Origin: Siphonodentalium dalli
Lineage: Eukaryota; Mollusca; Scaphopoda; Gadilida; Siphonodentaliidae
Direction: 5' to 3'
Length of the DNA stretch: 64,000 nt
Assembly: GCA_032622095.1 (NCBI GenBank)
Contig: CP136065.1
Coordinates: 112,943,195 to 113,007,194 of the forward strand
In this document: positions 11,817 through 24,800 of the stretch, piece by piece
Numbering within the stretch: the stretch's first letter is position 1
Layout of the letters: the number at the start of each line of letters is the position of its first letter
The notes under the pieces: model-generated
Seen by the model: the letters and a program-made list of their open reading frames with translations, nothing else
The model's database searches: none
What the model was told of the DNA's origin: nothing
Made by a program: the position numbers and the translations under genes

Positions 11817-13600
11817 TCATTCCACAGGCATCTGGCTCTGGTTGATATGGCATTTTTTTGCTTTTTTCTTTCTTTTAAATACACGGAATAGATTTGAATA
11901 AGCTTTGAACCGTGTATTGTAATTATGGATATCATGTAAGCTTGTAAATAGGGAAGTCAGTGATTTAAGGAGTTTCTTGTGGTGGAAATCATATAAAATT
12001 TTAAGCAGTTGAATATTTCTAATATTTTCCAAGCAGCAATAAATTGTGTTTCTTGCATATATCCTGGGTATTTTTATTTTCATATGGCAGTGTTGCAATT
12101 GCTTTTTTTGGGTATTTTTTAAGTTTTTGGAGATTGTTCACTGTTGTTGTACTCCAAATAGCATTACAATAGGTGAGATATGGGATAATAAGTATCGAAT
12201 AAAGTGATTTCATCGTATCCTTCGGTACAATCTCACTAACCTTACGCATAACTCCTAGGTTTCTGGATAATTTATTGATAATTGTATCCACCTGTAAATC
12301 CCACGACAAAGTATCTTCAATATTAATTCCTAGGAACTTAGTGTTTTAACCATTTGGACCAGTGTATCATTAATTTTTAGCACCGGTAGACAATTTAACG
12401 ACTTACAAAGATCTGTACTTGTGAAAAGCATATAGTTTGTTTTATCAAGATTTAAAGATAATTTGTTAGCAAGAAACCATTTGCTCATTGCCTCCATTTC
12501 TTTGTTAACAACACCATAAGCATTAATAATGTCTTTATCTGAGTAAAATGCATTTGTATCATCAGCAAATAGTATTACCTTTAATTCTTTGCACACATTT
12601 GGAAGATCATTCATATATTTATAAGAAAGAGAAGACGGCCAAGTATTTATTCCTGGTGCACGCCGCGGGTTATTAGCACGCCGCGATAATATACTGTTCT
12701 GCAAATTATTGAAAGCTGTGGTCCGATGCGCATTTTATTTATAGATAATTGGTTTTTCCTGTTTAAAAGTCGAACTGCGCGACCAAGAGGTCGAGTCCGG
12801 TAAAAGGTGTAGTTTTGGGAATTTCAATTTCGTTTATTGTCCTTTACATTATTATGTCAATAATGTTGATTTTTGGTTTGTGACAAGCTATGTCAATTAC
12901 CAATAAAAGAAATATTAAAGATAATTTGTAAGTCTTATATTTCAACTTTTATAGATATGTTTCGTTCTGCAGCCCACTGATGGTTGTGGTCGGAGACAGC
13001 CGAGTCGGCCGCCGGTTCGTTAATTAGGTGCTGGTTGTTATTGTTATTTTAACGGAATTCTGAGTTAGTCATTCGCGAAACCAATATATTTTATATTCTA
13101 TAATTACAAGCATGGGTATATAATATATGATCTTGAGCGCGTTACCATTTCTGACTATGGTTTTCTTGTTTAGATATGGTCTTGTATTTGTTTGGCAGGA
13201 AAAGTTGCCTTCATACTGTACAGATTGCTTTATATTTGACAGGTAGCTGCGGAACCAGTTCAGTGCAACCCCCCCGACAGCCATAGTGTTCAAGTTTATT
13301 AATCATTATATTGTGGTTTATTGTGTCAAATGCCTTGGATAAATATAAAAATACTCCAATGGTGTGTTCTTTTTTTTTATCTAAAGCTTGAGTTATTTTT
13401 TCTGATAAATCAGTTAAAGCAAGAATAGTTGAGTGATTTTTTTCTTAAGCCATATTGGCTACTATATAGAATTTGTTGTACATAAGTTTTTCAAGAATTT
13501 TTTAGAAAATGGGTAGCACAGTTACTGGCCTGTAGTTACTTAAAATTGTTGGGTCTTTAGATTTGTAGATTGGAATAACTTTAGCTACCTTCATGAGGTC
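11817..13600 (-). pseudogene. Non-LTR retrotransposon reverse transcriptase relic (CR1/Jockey-like)
   Basis: Read on the minus strand the RT blocks appear in order: KVIPIYKSKD and NYRPVTVLP (about 13590-13505), [10 protein letters not shown] (about 13340), [13 protein letters not shown] (about 13270), the catalytic FADDT (about 12555), LSLNLDKTNYMLF (about 12460) and a thumb-like region with PYLTYCNAIW (about 12160). Frameshifts, stops and an unrelated stretch (about 12720-13060) break it. No endonuclease part is recognised on the 5' side, so it is 5'-truncated or decayed. Confidence 0.85.
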
Positions 13601-13759
13601 TCGCGGTTTGTTTACGTGTGTTCGAGTTCGAGTTTGACTCTCAGCGTAGAACCATGCAGTACTGTTGACGAACCACGTTGAACACGCATGTAGTCGGGTA
13701 TAGTTGTTCACATGTGCACACGGCCTCAACGATGTCAATTTACAGCGCGATTTAATCTA

Positions 13760-14444
13760 TCTAATATATATATTTGGGACTTCTGTCTGTCTGTTTGTTT
13801 GTTAGCTATGGCCGGGAAAACTGCCGGACGGATTGAGCCCAAACTTCCTATCTAAGGATAAAATTCCACATGAAGTGTCATCGCACCGCTTCTGAGAACG
13901 TCAGAGCACTCCTTCTCCATACCCAGTCACCAAAATTACCGTCCTTGGCACTGTGGAGTTAATCGCGTTGATAGTTAAAGAGCGTTAGTATCCGCAGTGT
14001 CGTTGATAAAGAGCGTATGCGTGTAGTGTGATTCTTATGTCTGGGGCCAGACGTGAGTGTGTCTGTATCCAGACATGAGCGTGTTGTGTGATTCTTATTT
14101 ATGTCTTCGTACTTAGGGGTTCCAAGTACACAACGGGGGAGATTTTCATCGGGTAAGTTTTTCCGCCCGAGATGATCTTCACCTTGAAACGGGTACCCAC
14201 AAACGTACCTCTTTTAGGGACGGGTACCATCACGGGACGGGTACCATCATTTCTCCTGATTAAAAAGGCAGAATTAACTCAAATTAAATTAAAAAATTAA
14301 CGGATTTCGACGAAATTTGATACCTAGGGATACTTTTGTCGGGGGAGTGTTTTCGACGGGTCAAATCGTGACCCCGACCTGACCTTGACCTTCAAAATGG
14401 TCAATACAAGGTCAAAGCCCGGACGAAGTCGGGTCACCTGCTAG
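13760..14444 (+). mobile_element. Non-autonomous Helitron
   Basis: 5' end TCTAATATATATATTTGGGA followed by CTGTCTGT. 3' end is hairpin CCCGGACGAAGTCGGG then TCACCTGCTAG|T. About 685 bp with no protein. Closely related to array units 6 and 7 (30626-31980), sharing 'GTACCCACAAACGTACCTC' and 'GACCTTGACCTTCAAAATGG'. Confidence 0.85.
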
Positions 14445-15498
14445 TAGCTAGATATAATAGTTTTTAAAAAATCTGGTTCTTTTTGGAAAACAAACTGCGA
14501 TAAGACTTGTGCAAGCAAGATTCTCGTGTTATTATGACCAGCTTTTGTTCTAGGTTTCCATAATTATTATTGTATACATAAACTATGTTCTCCAATTTAC
14601 AAGAATTTTGCACACCTGATGTTTTAACGACGTCACCACGTGAGAGAGTGGCAACGCTGGGAGAGCTTGATGATCAATCTGGACCGAACTATTTGACACC
14701 CGAGTTAACTAGAAGCTCGACTCGCGATCTCCTCTATGTAAAACCCCTACTGAGACTGTATTGGTCACTGTCGCAACACTTGCATTATGTCCCATCTTTG
14801 TTTTACTCAAAATCTAAAACATAAACTGGAATTAGTGTTGTACTGTATGCTGTGTACAATACATATAACTATCGAGTCCTCACAATATTTTACGTACTTT
14901 TATTGCGCATAAACGGAAATTCCAGCTGGATTAGAGATGTACATCAATTTGGTGACACAGTGAATACTAGAAAACCATAGTCAGAAATGGTAACGCCATT
15001 AAGATCATATTATTAGGTATATAAAATATACTGGTTTCATGAATGCATCACCTAAAAATTCCGTTAAAACAAATAATCCTTCAAATTATTAGAACCTCGG
15101 CTTATCACTGAAGGTTTCTCATTCACCGCACGCATCTAAATGCGGACAAAAAAAATTCTAATCGGATTACATACACCCGATACTTCGCAGTACGACCTTT
15201 AGTCTACATGCCAACAGAGACATACTTCATAAGCAATGTTAACTGTTATATTATGTATTGTGTCCCCGAAATAAAATCTTCAAGAGTGGCCCAGCCATTG
15301 TTCACACCTAAATATCGAAAGCAATTAACGCAATCATAAAAGTTACATACTCCAACAATGAGACATCCACGAAGATACATCCGCGTGTACTTACATCCTG
15401 CAAAAGTTTAACCGGTACGCAATATAGCAAGTACGTTATTGATCAAATTCACCCATTAGCTTCTATGACCTCGCCAGATCAGCCTCGCAGTATACACC
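14445..15498. other. No gene recognised
   Basis: Contains one 79-residue ORF (14585-14824, +) without motifs; otherwise AT-rich. Confidence 0.35.
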
Positions 15499-15753
15499 CT
15501 AGCGGGCGTAATAAAAATAGTTCAAACGTCTAAATTCTGGAACATTTACATCGAGCTTCTCGAATATAAATCCTATAGAATTGACTGCATATAAAATGAA
15601 ACCATCGGATTCTAGACTGTATCTGCACGATATAAGAATGTTGTGTTTAATACTGAAACAACGTGGATCTTCTAACGTAATTTTCTTTGTGTCTAATTTT
15701 TTTAAATTGCCAAAAACTATTGTGCAAAGAATTAAACAAATAATTTTCATCAA
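15499..15753 (-). CDS. Hypothetical small secreted ORF (84 residues)
   Basis: Starts with a hydrophobic leader (MMKIICLILCTIVFG) followed by a mixed-charge region with two Cys (DPRCFSIKHNILISCRYSLE) and a tail rich in aromatic residues. No family recognised; no clear promoter or splice sites. It lies about 630 bp downstream of the other secreted ORF, on the same strand. In AT-rich DNA such an ORF can arise by chance. Confidence 0.22.
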   Translation of the reverse strand: MMKIICLILCTIVFGNLKKLDTKKITLEDPRCFSIKHNILISCRYSLESDGFILYAVNSIGFIFEKLDVNVPEFRRLNYFYYAR

Positions 15754-16383
15754 CTATAATGTAACTTGCTAACTGTTATAACAGGTATACAAAAAGTAAA
15801 TAGACCGAAATGCCAGAAAAGAAAATACAGTTCAATTTAAAAAACAACTTTTAAGGCTAATTTAGATATTAATCTTACTGGTTAGATATTAATTGCATGT
15901 ACGAAGCAACAAACTAACTAAAAAAAAAAATCAATATGCCAAAGTATAACGAATAACGTCAAATCTATACTTGATAAATATCCAAAAATTGTATCTTATC
16001 TGAATTTTTTTAAAGTTTATATTAATTTTAAAGAATAGAAATTAATGTTATATACGAAGCGAAATTAAACTAACTTAAAACATAAAATAATAGAACATAG
16101 CTTAGTGTATAGACCGACAGTACATATATCACTTTGTTATTCAAAAATAACATCTTAACTGTGGCTTTCTTCCGATTAAATCACCCAATAATAGTGAACG
16201 AATATCAATGGAAATTTTCTGCTACGTATATATGCATGACATAGAGTATCTCCAATGAGTCTCAATTATATACGAGACTTATTAACTGCATGCACTAAAT
16301 TCGATTCGAGCCGAGCTTTAATGAAGCTCTAATCGAATTTATTGGACGAGGTTAATAAATTTCGTATATAATTGCGACGAATT

Positions 16384-16611
16384 TCAGATCATTTTCTTTT
16401 CCACATCGACCCCCGAACTCGCCCATGCACCACGACTTTCATGCGCATCAGGATGTTTTACTTCCTCGGACTCAAGCTTCGTCCCACATTTATCGTATAG
16501 GCGTATGACAAGAGCAGATCTATACCACCTTAGTTTGTCATAACTCACCGTCGCTGCGACAAGAATTACAAACAAAACACAGAATCCTCTCGAAGCAATT
16601 AGAGACGTCAT
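16384..16611 (-). CDS. Possible intronless gene for a 75-residue secreted peptide
   Basis: The ORF starts with a clear signal peptide (MTSLIASRGFCVLFVILVAA, then TVS) and continues for about 50 charged residues with one Cys, ending VDVEKKMI. A TATATAAG box lies at 16687-16680, about 70 bp before the ATG, and AATAAA lies at 16343-16338, about 40 bp after the stop, so a compact single-exon transcription unit is possible. A GTAAAA donor after the codons for SEE would alternatively make it a first exon ending in phase 0, as in genes A and B. I found no FReD exon to its left. Not recognised as a known family. Confidence 0.45.
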   Translation of the reverse strand: MTSLIASRGFCVLFVILVAATVSYDKLRWYRSALVIRLYDKCGTKLESEEVKHPDAHESRGAWASSGVDVEKKMI

Positions 16612-16679
16612 TATATATTGAGTGAAATATTGAACTTGATATTGGAGAGCGTATTAGTCGAATAGCGGAGTGTGCCGAT

Positions 16680-16687
16680 CTTATATA
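16680..16687 (-). promoter_or_regulatory. TATA box candidate for the small secreted-peptide ORF
   Basis: TATATAAG on the minus strand, 69 bp before the ATG at 16611. Spacing would place a start site near 16650. AT-rich surroundings lower certainty. Confidence 0.4.
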
Positions 16688-16699
16688 TCATATACCGCG

Positions 16700-17840
16700 C
16701 ACTGGTGCGGATTCCATAATTCTAAGATGCTATCGTGGTCCAAATTTAACTCTGACATTTGATGTAAATGACTGATTTGATAGAAGGTGTGAACTTCTTA
16801 AAAGTCGAGATCTCAATCTTAAAATATTTACAGGACTGTGCATGCATCTGAGGCAAGCGATTGACCTGATAACTTGGCGCCACAAGATAACTGATGAAAC
16901 TAATAATTTAGCTGCAAGTAATTCAATGCATAAACGTGATTATGCAAACCAATTATGCCCATGGCATGCATGGTTATAATTTCCTATTCCTATTGCATGG
17001 CTCGAAGACCGGGCGGCCTCTAACTTGTTTGAAAAACAGCGCAAAACTTAATTTGTCAACAAATTGAGATTTTCCAAACGCCCATTATGGTAATAGAAGT
17101 AAATAATTAAGCATATCACAATATGATTTTTTTGGTCGATAACGTTTTACTCACACAAGTACCCATAACCATCAAAGCCGCACAATGGTTATAAACCAAA
17201 TCTCATGAGAAAACGTATACTTACGTCAAAATGGTAAAACCCGGATATACGAGTCCCAGTCGATTGTATCAATGGTCATAACTAAAAATACAACATTCGT
17301 CATAATGTTATTAGGCAGGTTGCGAACTATACAAATTCCTGTATTAACGGCTGACGCCATGTAAGAGAAATATACAGAACACGTACAACGCGCATCTTAT
17401 TCGAGTATCTTTTATCAAACGAGTTGCGGGTCACAGGGGTCTTGAAACATTTAAAAAAAAAATATTATGTTATTTTTATTAGGGTCTTATCTCCCCATTT
17501 TAAGGAAATCACACCAAGCTTGGGGAAAATAGCTCCAGAAACACTATTTTTCTAAATATAAAATTTGTGGACCCCTTCCTTAAATATAAGTTTTTAAAAC
17601 TAATATCCAAAAAATATATAAGACGGCGAAAAAAAGTCCAAGAAAATCCAATCCCAAATTCAAAACCTGATTGATTTTTTCAACAGAGTCCAAGATGTAT
17701 ATCTTCTCGTCCAATCGAATTTGGTGAAATTCTGTGAGGGATAAACCACGAGGAGCTTAGGAATTCGTACCTCAAATCATAGATTAGGCGTTGAGACTAT
17801 GAAGTGGGCAAAATCTAAGAACCAAAAGAAAGGGATGTCA
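16700..17840. other. No gene seen
   Basis: AT-rich intergenic sequence with short ORFs only. Confidence 0.4.
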
Positions 17841-17844
17841 ATAA

Positions 17845-18066
17845 TTGGCTCCTGTCAGTTATGTGGCGCCACCATGCATGTGCGATGAATATCATTTTGT
17901 AATAGTTTGTCCAAAATTACGCGAACGCCGGATGAAATATATTGACGAATCGATCTGGAAAAATCCATCACGAGAGTCTTTTTATGGTTTATTAAATTCT
18001 TCTGAAACAATGAAGCTAAAAAAAATTTCAAACTTTATAAAAATCGGGTTGAAGCAATTTAAATAA
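17845..18066 (+). pseudogene. C-terminal tail of a non-LTR retrotransposon ORF2
   Basis: The translation contains CDEYHFVIVCPKLRERR followed by KYID, W-K-N-P-S and a closing LKKISNFIKIG. This is the zinc-binding tail pattern (C-x-x-C, D-E-x-H-x5-C-P) at the end of many invertebrate LINE polyproteins. The preceding C-x-x-C pair (CQLC) is present just upstream but in another frame, so the copy is frameshifted. Confidence 0.6.
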
Positions 18067-18249
18067 CTATTCAAATATTTGGCGAGCGTGGTGCTTAGAC
18101 GTGTGTTCGTCTGTATGCGTGAACATGCAGACATACATATCTGTGAAGATCACGTCGTATTTTCTTCATTCATAGTACAACTATGCATATTATGTTGCTA
18201 TTTGTATGGGTTCTACGCTTTTTATACATGCAAGATTTCATAACGAACA

Positions 18250-18482
18250 CCGAATGTGCCTATATATATGTGTATGTGTGTAATTATGCATGTATATATA
18301 TATGTTTATATATATATGAATTATATTTATATATATGTATATGTGTATGTATATGTGTGTTTGTATATGTGTGAGTATGTATATGCATGTATGTGTGTTT
18401 ATATGTATGTGATGATATGTATGTATGTGTGTGGTATATATATGTATGTGTGTGTGTATATGTAAGTGTGTATATATATATA
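18250..18482. repeat. TATG/TGTA microsatellite
   Basis: About 230 bp of alternating TATATA, TGTATG and TGTGTG. ORFs across it are compositional artefacts. Confidence 0.9.
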
Positions 18483-18486
18483 TATT

Positions 18487-18809
18487 ACTAACAGGGTGAA
18501 CCGACTTCGTCCGGGCTGTTTCCCCTCTGCTTTCATCCGTCGAAAGGCGCGATTTGACCTTGAATTGAGCATTTTGAAGGTCAAGGTCAGGTCGGGTTCA
18601 CGATTTGATCCGGATAAAAGTACCCCTAGGTATCAAATTTCGTCGAAATCCGTCGAAATGCGCGATCTGACCTTGAATTGAGTATTTTGAAGGTCAAGGT
18701 CAGGTCGGGGTCACGATTTGACCCGTCCAAACCACTCCCCGGACAGTTTTCCCGGCCATTGCTAACAAACAGACAGACAGACAGATGGAAGTCCCAAAAT
18801 ATATAGTAG
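18487..18809 (-). mobile_element. Short Helitron
   Basis: On the minus strand it starts TCTACTATATATTTTGGGAC with CTGTCTGTCTG and ends with hairpin CCCGGACGAAGTCGG and ACCCTGTTAG|T (a variant of CTAG). 323 bp, the most compact copy in the window. Confidence 0.8.
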
Positions 18810-19550
18810 ATGTAACTCAATTTCATTACAGATAATAATCATGTATACGTAATATTGGTACATCTTTATCTACAACATCTTGGTTTTAAATACAATGACA
18901 AAACAGCACTATATATTGATCATGATGTATACCTAATGTAATGTCTGTTCTTTTTTTTTTGGTTCTCTTATAATGTTCAGATAGGTCTGTCGAATCTTGA
19001 TTTTTCTATTCCGGACATGATAATGCAAAATTAACTGATTATTGTCTGCATTGTATTTTATCTATGTATTCTTGTAATTACAGTACGTTCCAATTTTCGG
19101 AACAAACCATGGGAAGCTCTAATTTGTATATAGTGTATATACGTTTTCTCATGTACCATGTATAATGGCTGAGAATAAATCAATACTTACTTTAAAAAAC
19201 ACATTATGTTACCGAATTCCCAAGCTCCGATGCTGGTTGCGGATTATACGTGGCTGAGAAGGCGTTGATACCCCCCCCCCCCCGCCGGTCGCGCTAATCC
19301 ACTGATTAATCGCATGTGTGGCCAGAATCACTGCTCGTTTTTCACGTTGCTTGCCAACTGGACCCTTCTGTAAACCGGTAACCGAACACGCAGATCATTC
19401 ATGTCACAGAACGAGCCAGCGGCTGTTGAATGTGCCCATGTTTCCCCAGCCACACTGTGATCAATACTCACGGACGACACAGGGAGGGTTTTGTGGTAAG
19501 TAATTTTCTAACACAATTACTATTTTTTATTCCAGTTTATATGGGTCTCG
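18810..19550. other. No gene seen
   Basis: AT-rich sequence with a C-tract near 19270. No splice-supported ORF. Confidence 0.4.
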
Positions 19551-19559
19551 CAGGAAAGT

Positions 19560-21010
19560 GGCTAGATGGTTCCATGCAGTTGGGGGGGGGGGTCCCCACC
19601 TTGAAATTTCCAACACCCTAGCTCTCATTGAACCAGACCAAACACCCAGGTTCGCATAATTCCATATGCACCCACCTTAGATGGAACTTTCCACGTTGTA
19701 CATCAAGCTTTTCAACTGTTGTAAATTTTCATCATGACATCCCCGCTAAGGTTGGAACATTTCCAGATGATTGCCATTTAAAACTAGTTAGAAAATATGC
19801 CACTGTTGATTTTAAAACAACAAATTCCCCACTAATTACTGGTTAGAAAAATCAAACAATGAGAACAATTTATATGTGGTGTGACATTTCCAACTGATAT
19901 TGTTTCAGGCATGAACTTATCAACTGTTGAAAATGTTGAACAAATTCAGAAATTAATAAATTATTGGTGAACACATTCTAATTTGTTGTCGAAATTGCCC
20001 CATATGGCGATCGGAACGGCACACTGAGATGTCCCTCAACTCAGAACAAGCTTGACAATCTGTCCGGATTTTCGTCCATTTCGGATATATAACCCACGAC
20101 CCCTCGTATATCTTCTCAAATCAGGGACGTGGTGACTAAAGGGTCTTCGTTGGAGGGGCGTCCACGTTGAAATTTCCGTCCAACCGCGCCCTCCCCCTTG
20201 AACCAGACCAAACTGTCATGTTCGCGAAATTCCATTTCCACCCCATCCCATTTGGTTGGAACTTACCAACCGGTACCTCAAGCTTTCCAACTGTTGGAAA
20301 TTCCCAACCTGACACTTTGCAACTGATTACCATTTCAGACTAAAGGTAGAAAACTATGCTACTGTTGATAAAAAAAAACAACAAATATTTCCCACTAATT
20401 ACTTGTTGGAAAATCAAACAATGAGAAAACTTTCAATTTATATGTCGTGACAAATTTCCAAATAATGTCGCGCCAGGCATGAAATTCCCAACTGTTGAAA
20501 ACTTTGATCTTCCAAATTGCTTGATGCCACGTCACTTCGTTCCCTTACATCTATATTTTATTGTACAATAATGTTCACAACTATGTTTTATCATGTCACC
20601 GGGGACATTTTGGAATTCAGTTAAATTATTTTACATTTCCCCATGCTTTAGAATGTTTGCTGTGTGTATTTATGTCTGTAAACTGGCCTTTTGTTCCCAG
20701 GGTCACTGTTGGGGGGAGGTATCTACCTTAAAATTTCCAACAGCACCCCGTCAAGTTTGTAAAATTCCATTTGCTCACCCTCGCCTTGGGTTTGCACATT
20801 TCAACTGGTACCTCAAACTGTCCAACAGTTGAATATTTTCAAACGATGGCAATTTCAGACCAAAATGTTTTACCAAAAGTAGAAAAATATACTGCCGTTG
20901 GTCTAAAAACAACAAATTTCCCACTAATTACTGGTTGGAAAATCAAATAATGAGAAAATATAACATATGTGCTGTATGATTTCCAACCACAGGCATTCCA
21001 AACAGTGAGT
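19560..21010. repeat. Three degenerate tandem units of about 530-560 bp
   Basis: The hallmark CCCACTAATTACTGGTTGGA recurs near 19827, 20391 and 20919, with 'GAACCAGACCAAA', 'TTCCAACTG' and a G-tract before each unit. Related copies occur near 31990-32830 and 46400-46770. Confidence 0.65.
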
Positions 21011-23425
21011 GATAAATAATTAATATTTAATTTGTATTTTGATAAACTTTAGTTTTATCTATGCATTGTTCATTTTGTGAATGTTGCATGTAAATACCCC
21101 CACCTAAATTATATCCCCATCGGTGGCCCTTAAATTCACATATGTAACGAACGCTATTTTGTCAAATAATAGTAGCAATCACAAGTGTATATTATTTGGA
21201 CACCTCATAAAAAGTGTGCATTATTTAAATAATGCACAGTTGTCCTTCAAATAATGCAGACTTATTGTCTAAATAATGCACACTTGTTGTCAACCATGGT
21301 CATTCGACAAAATAACACGCAAGGCAACACAATGGGATAATCCGCAGTTGACTTTTAACATCAAATAACAGATATTTCCCAAAAATCTGGCGACCAAACC
21401 CAGAATGGCTATACTAGTGTAGTGACTTAGCGACAAAATTTTGTCATATTGGAACGGACTGGCCAAAAGTGCCATTTTTTTATATTATGTCAAGTTAGGT
21501 GTGCTCTTTCAGAAAGTGAACTAGAAACAGGTTTCTGATCAATATTAACCCTTGTTTCCAGTATAAATCCAAAATGGCGGCCAAATTCAATCATTATTTC
21601 ACCATGACGTTCCAACTGATATACATTTTAAGGCACATGCATAATAAAGGCGTCATTCCATACGGCATTGTCATATTTTGAAGATATTAGCAATCCAGGC
21701 TGACCAAATTTGAAAATTATCACTTTTTGGACCAAAAGCATGAAATTTTGTCATAAAATCATTCTCGTTTCAATTATTTCGGAATAATAAACAGACAATT
21801 TCTCAAAACTCTTTTAGTGCAGATCAAAGGTTAAGATCTTAAAAATTTCAGAAATGTATACTGCAAACAAAATATACAACATCTAGGACAAATTCGTAAC
21901 CATATTTTAGACATTTTGGATTATGTTACCCCTCACCCCAAAAATCATGAAATATTGTTTTTGTGATAAACATCCGATAGAACATGGATGAGAATCTATA
22001 AAGGACACTATTCGATCACATTTCTAAATACTATAATTGCAATTACACACAATGACCAAAGTTGAAATTTGCAACTTTTCGACTAAAATATGCAATTTGG
22101 TAAGAAAATCCTCGTCATTTCAAATATTTTGGTCCAATAAATGGTCATTTACACATAGGATATTTGCGATAGTTCAAAATGTTTGGTCTTAAATGTTTTG
22201 GACATATATACTGAAAACAACGAATACATTTTCTGTGGTTAATATGTAACAACGTTTCAGAAAATTTGGTTTATGTTACCCCAAAAATCACGAAAATGTG
22301 ACTTGGTTGTAAAGATTCAATAAATCTTTGGTTAAATCTTATGAAGTGAGTTTGTCGATGACAATTAGTCATATATTGTTATGTAACAATATTATTGACA
22401 GTATACTGTTTAAATTTACAATTGTATGCCTAATAACAGCTATATTTTATGGTAAAATAACCATCATTTCAAATATTGTCAACCAATATATGGGCAATTC
22501 TCAAACATTTCCAAAGATCGTATACCACATGCGGCCTTGAAAGTTTCGAAAATGACTGTTGAATACAACACATTTAAAGGTGTATACATGTCATGTCTTG
22601 GTGAAATAGAATAAAATTCAAAAAATCTATTATACCATAAATAATTTGAAGGGGTTGACTTATATAATCTACAAATGTAGCATACAAGAGGGGGTATATA
22701 TAGACATGTAGTTCAGATCACAACTTTAATTTGTCTATCAATAATACACATAACATAAAGATGGTCTATCTTTGTTTATACTCTGTTCTTAAATTCACGT
22801 TTGTTATGTTGTACCTGTATAACTATAATGTGAAGTTTGATCATACCAGCGGATATATAGCAACTCATGGATTGTCATGTTATAATCACCAGTGACCATG
22901 TTGTTACATTGAACAAATATTTTAAGCATTCTTAATATCACAATTACAACTGCATAATTATGTGCATGGTAAATCAGCTATTGCACACTTGCACCTGTTA
23001 CAAGTTTGGGATTTGCAACAACACTTGATGAGTTCTGAACACACATCTGCAGCTTCTAGCTGGTAATGTAGTCCACAATGGTTTACATCCATGATCTTCA
23101 ACTGTCCATTCCCAGTCATGCGGGCCATGTATTGGAATTGTTATGTCATGACAAGTGTACCACAATCCTGCCTGGTATATGGCTCATTTCATATGCTGTA
23201 TTAGGGCCCCTTTTGAGCGACAAGTTTTGGAGAATTCTCTTCATATGCCTCGTTCTCAGCAACTTTTGACAACCTTTATTATAATTAATGGACGTTCGAG
23301 TTCTTTGAAAATATATGAGGACGAATCTAGTTGAATAAAAGGTTGATTTGCCTATAGAAGAAATGTACATGTATCTGTGATAACGGGATAATATTTCCAT
23401 GCTATCCAGAAACTTTTTCTGCCCT

Positions 23426-23737
23426 TTATATGGAAGAACAAAGTGGTATCAAAACCAGATATCGAATGAAAATTGGGTAGTGATAACAATTGTCATCGCC
23501 CAGAGTGGAAAATGTGCTGTTGTCATGGTACAATGTTTTAGTTTTGCCTGTTCCTAGAGAAACACATGTATCACAACCACTGTTAGCATCCGTAAACTTT
23601 GGAAACAGACCGATGACCATTACCAGGACATCTGTGTGAACAATCCGAACATGGATGGTCGTCAGCCCACAAGAAAGCGCATGGATAATGTGCAGCACAA
23701 TTATAATATCAGCTTCCTCCTGACAACAGTTACTCAA
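23426..23737 (-). pseudogene. Transposon protein fragment, QEEAD region
   Basis: Contains CCQEEADIIIVLHIIHAL and HVRIVHTDVLVMVIG, resembling the Q/H-E-E-A-D-T-R...T-V-D-T-D-V-V-V-L block of a protein family common in transposon-rich invertebrate genomes that ends in a tesmin/TSO1-like CXC domain. Key residues are altered (T-R after EEAD is lost), so this copy is dead. Confidence 0.65.
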
Positions 23738-24124
23738 GATTTACTAGGAAGAATTTGCTATTTTGAGAGTTGACGAACATTCTGTCATGTTTAACACTTT
23801 ATCATCATGTTCTGACGCATTACTTGTCAGGAATACAAAAAGTTCAAGCTTATTATCAGAATGACGGAGGAAGTCGTTCCATTTTTTAAAATCTTAGTTT
23901 GGCCACCAACTTTTCATCCAAGACCTATACCACGATTCTCTTTAGTGCTGCCTTTTGTGCTGCCTTCAAAATACCTATCCCACACAACACACATGACATT
24001 AACACTTCTTAGTTTGTAGAGTAGAAACTTCATTGGTGACTGTGTAATCATTAAAAGTACATGTAGATCCCATCGCAGGCACACTTATATGCGCAAGAAC
24101 GCCTCCATCAAATATCTTGCACGT

Positions 24125-24514
24125 ACTTCCAATATTTTATTTCTTGTAATAGTATGTTCGAACAACATTTGGGCAGTTCAAAAAACCCGAAATCGCTTCT
24201 CCGCTATTCCAAACGATCAAGTGCAGGAACAGGAGAACATCAAATTGACAGGAAATGGAGGGTTGATAGGTTTAACAGAGAGCTCATCAACAATAACGAG
24301 ATAGCTAGAACTCCCCGAACCAGACGTGTTTTTCTCTCATGAGTCGGCTATTTCCCCCGCCTTATCAACTGGAGGTAAATTCAAGGGGACACAATCTGAT
24401 TTGCTGGGATGTATCCGGGAAGCAATTGGAGATATATCGGACCCACCTAAAAATGTTCAGTGCAAAATATTTGATGGAGGCGTTCTTGTGGATATGATTG
24501 TACCTGCGATATAG
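24125..24514 (+). pseudogene. Same transposon protein, N-terminal/middle region
   Basis: Motifs IPNDQVQEQENIKLTGNGG and IGLTESS, then (after one in-frame TAG at 24302-24304) KGTQSDLLGCI and DGGVLVDMIVP. These match the order D-Q-x-x-E-Q-x-N, G-L-T-E, S-D-L-L and D-G-x-x-V-x-M in the CXC-containing family. Opposite strand to the QEEAD piece, showing rearrangement. Confidence 0.65.
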
Positions 24515-24569
24515 TATCTACTTTTAATGATTACGCCCAGTAACTAATGAAGTTTCTACTCTACAGACT

Positions 24570-24800
24570 ATGAAGTGTTACTGTCATAATTATATATGTG
24601 GTGTGGGACATATGAAACGAGCTGCTTACCAGGTAGGATTGTGGTACACATGTCATGCCAAGTGTTGTTGCAAATCACAAACTTGCAACAGATGCAAATG
24701 TGAAAACGCTGATTTACCATACACAGAGTTATGTAGATGTAATTGTGTGCTTAAAATATTTGTTCAAGGTATAAAACAGGCAGCGGTGATTATAACATGA
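24570..24800 (+). pseudogene. CXC (tesmin/TSO1-like) domain fragment, right arm
   Basis: HMKRAAYQVG is followed by a Cys-rich region CCCKSQTCNRCKC and a closing LPYTELCRCNC, the CXC-domain pattern at the C-terminus of this transposon protein family. An inverted, more decayed copy lies in the left arm around 22870-23060 on the minus strand. Confidence 0.7.

Noticed and set aside
18183-18584. Tyr/Ile/Cys-rich ORFs
   Set aside because: Translations of the TATG/TGTA microsatellite.
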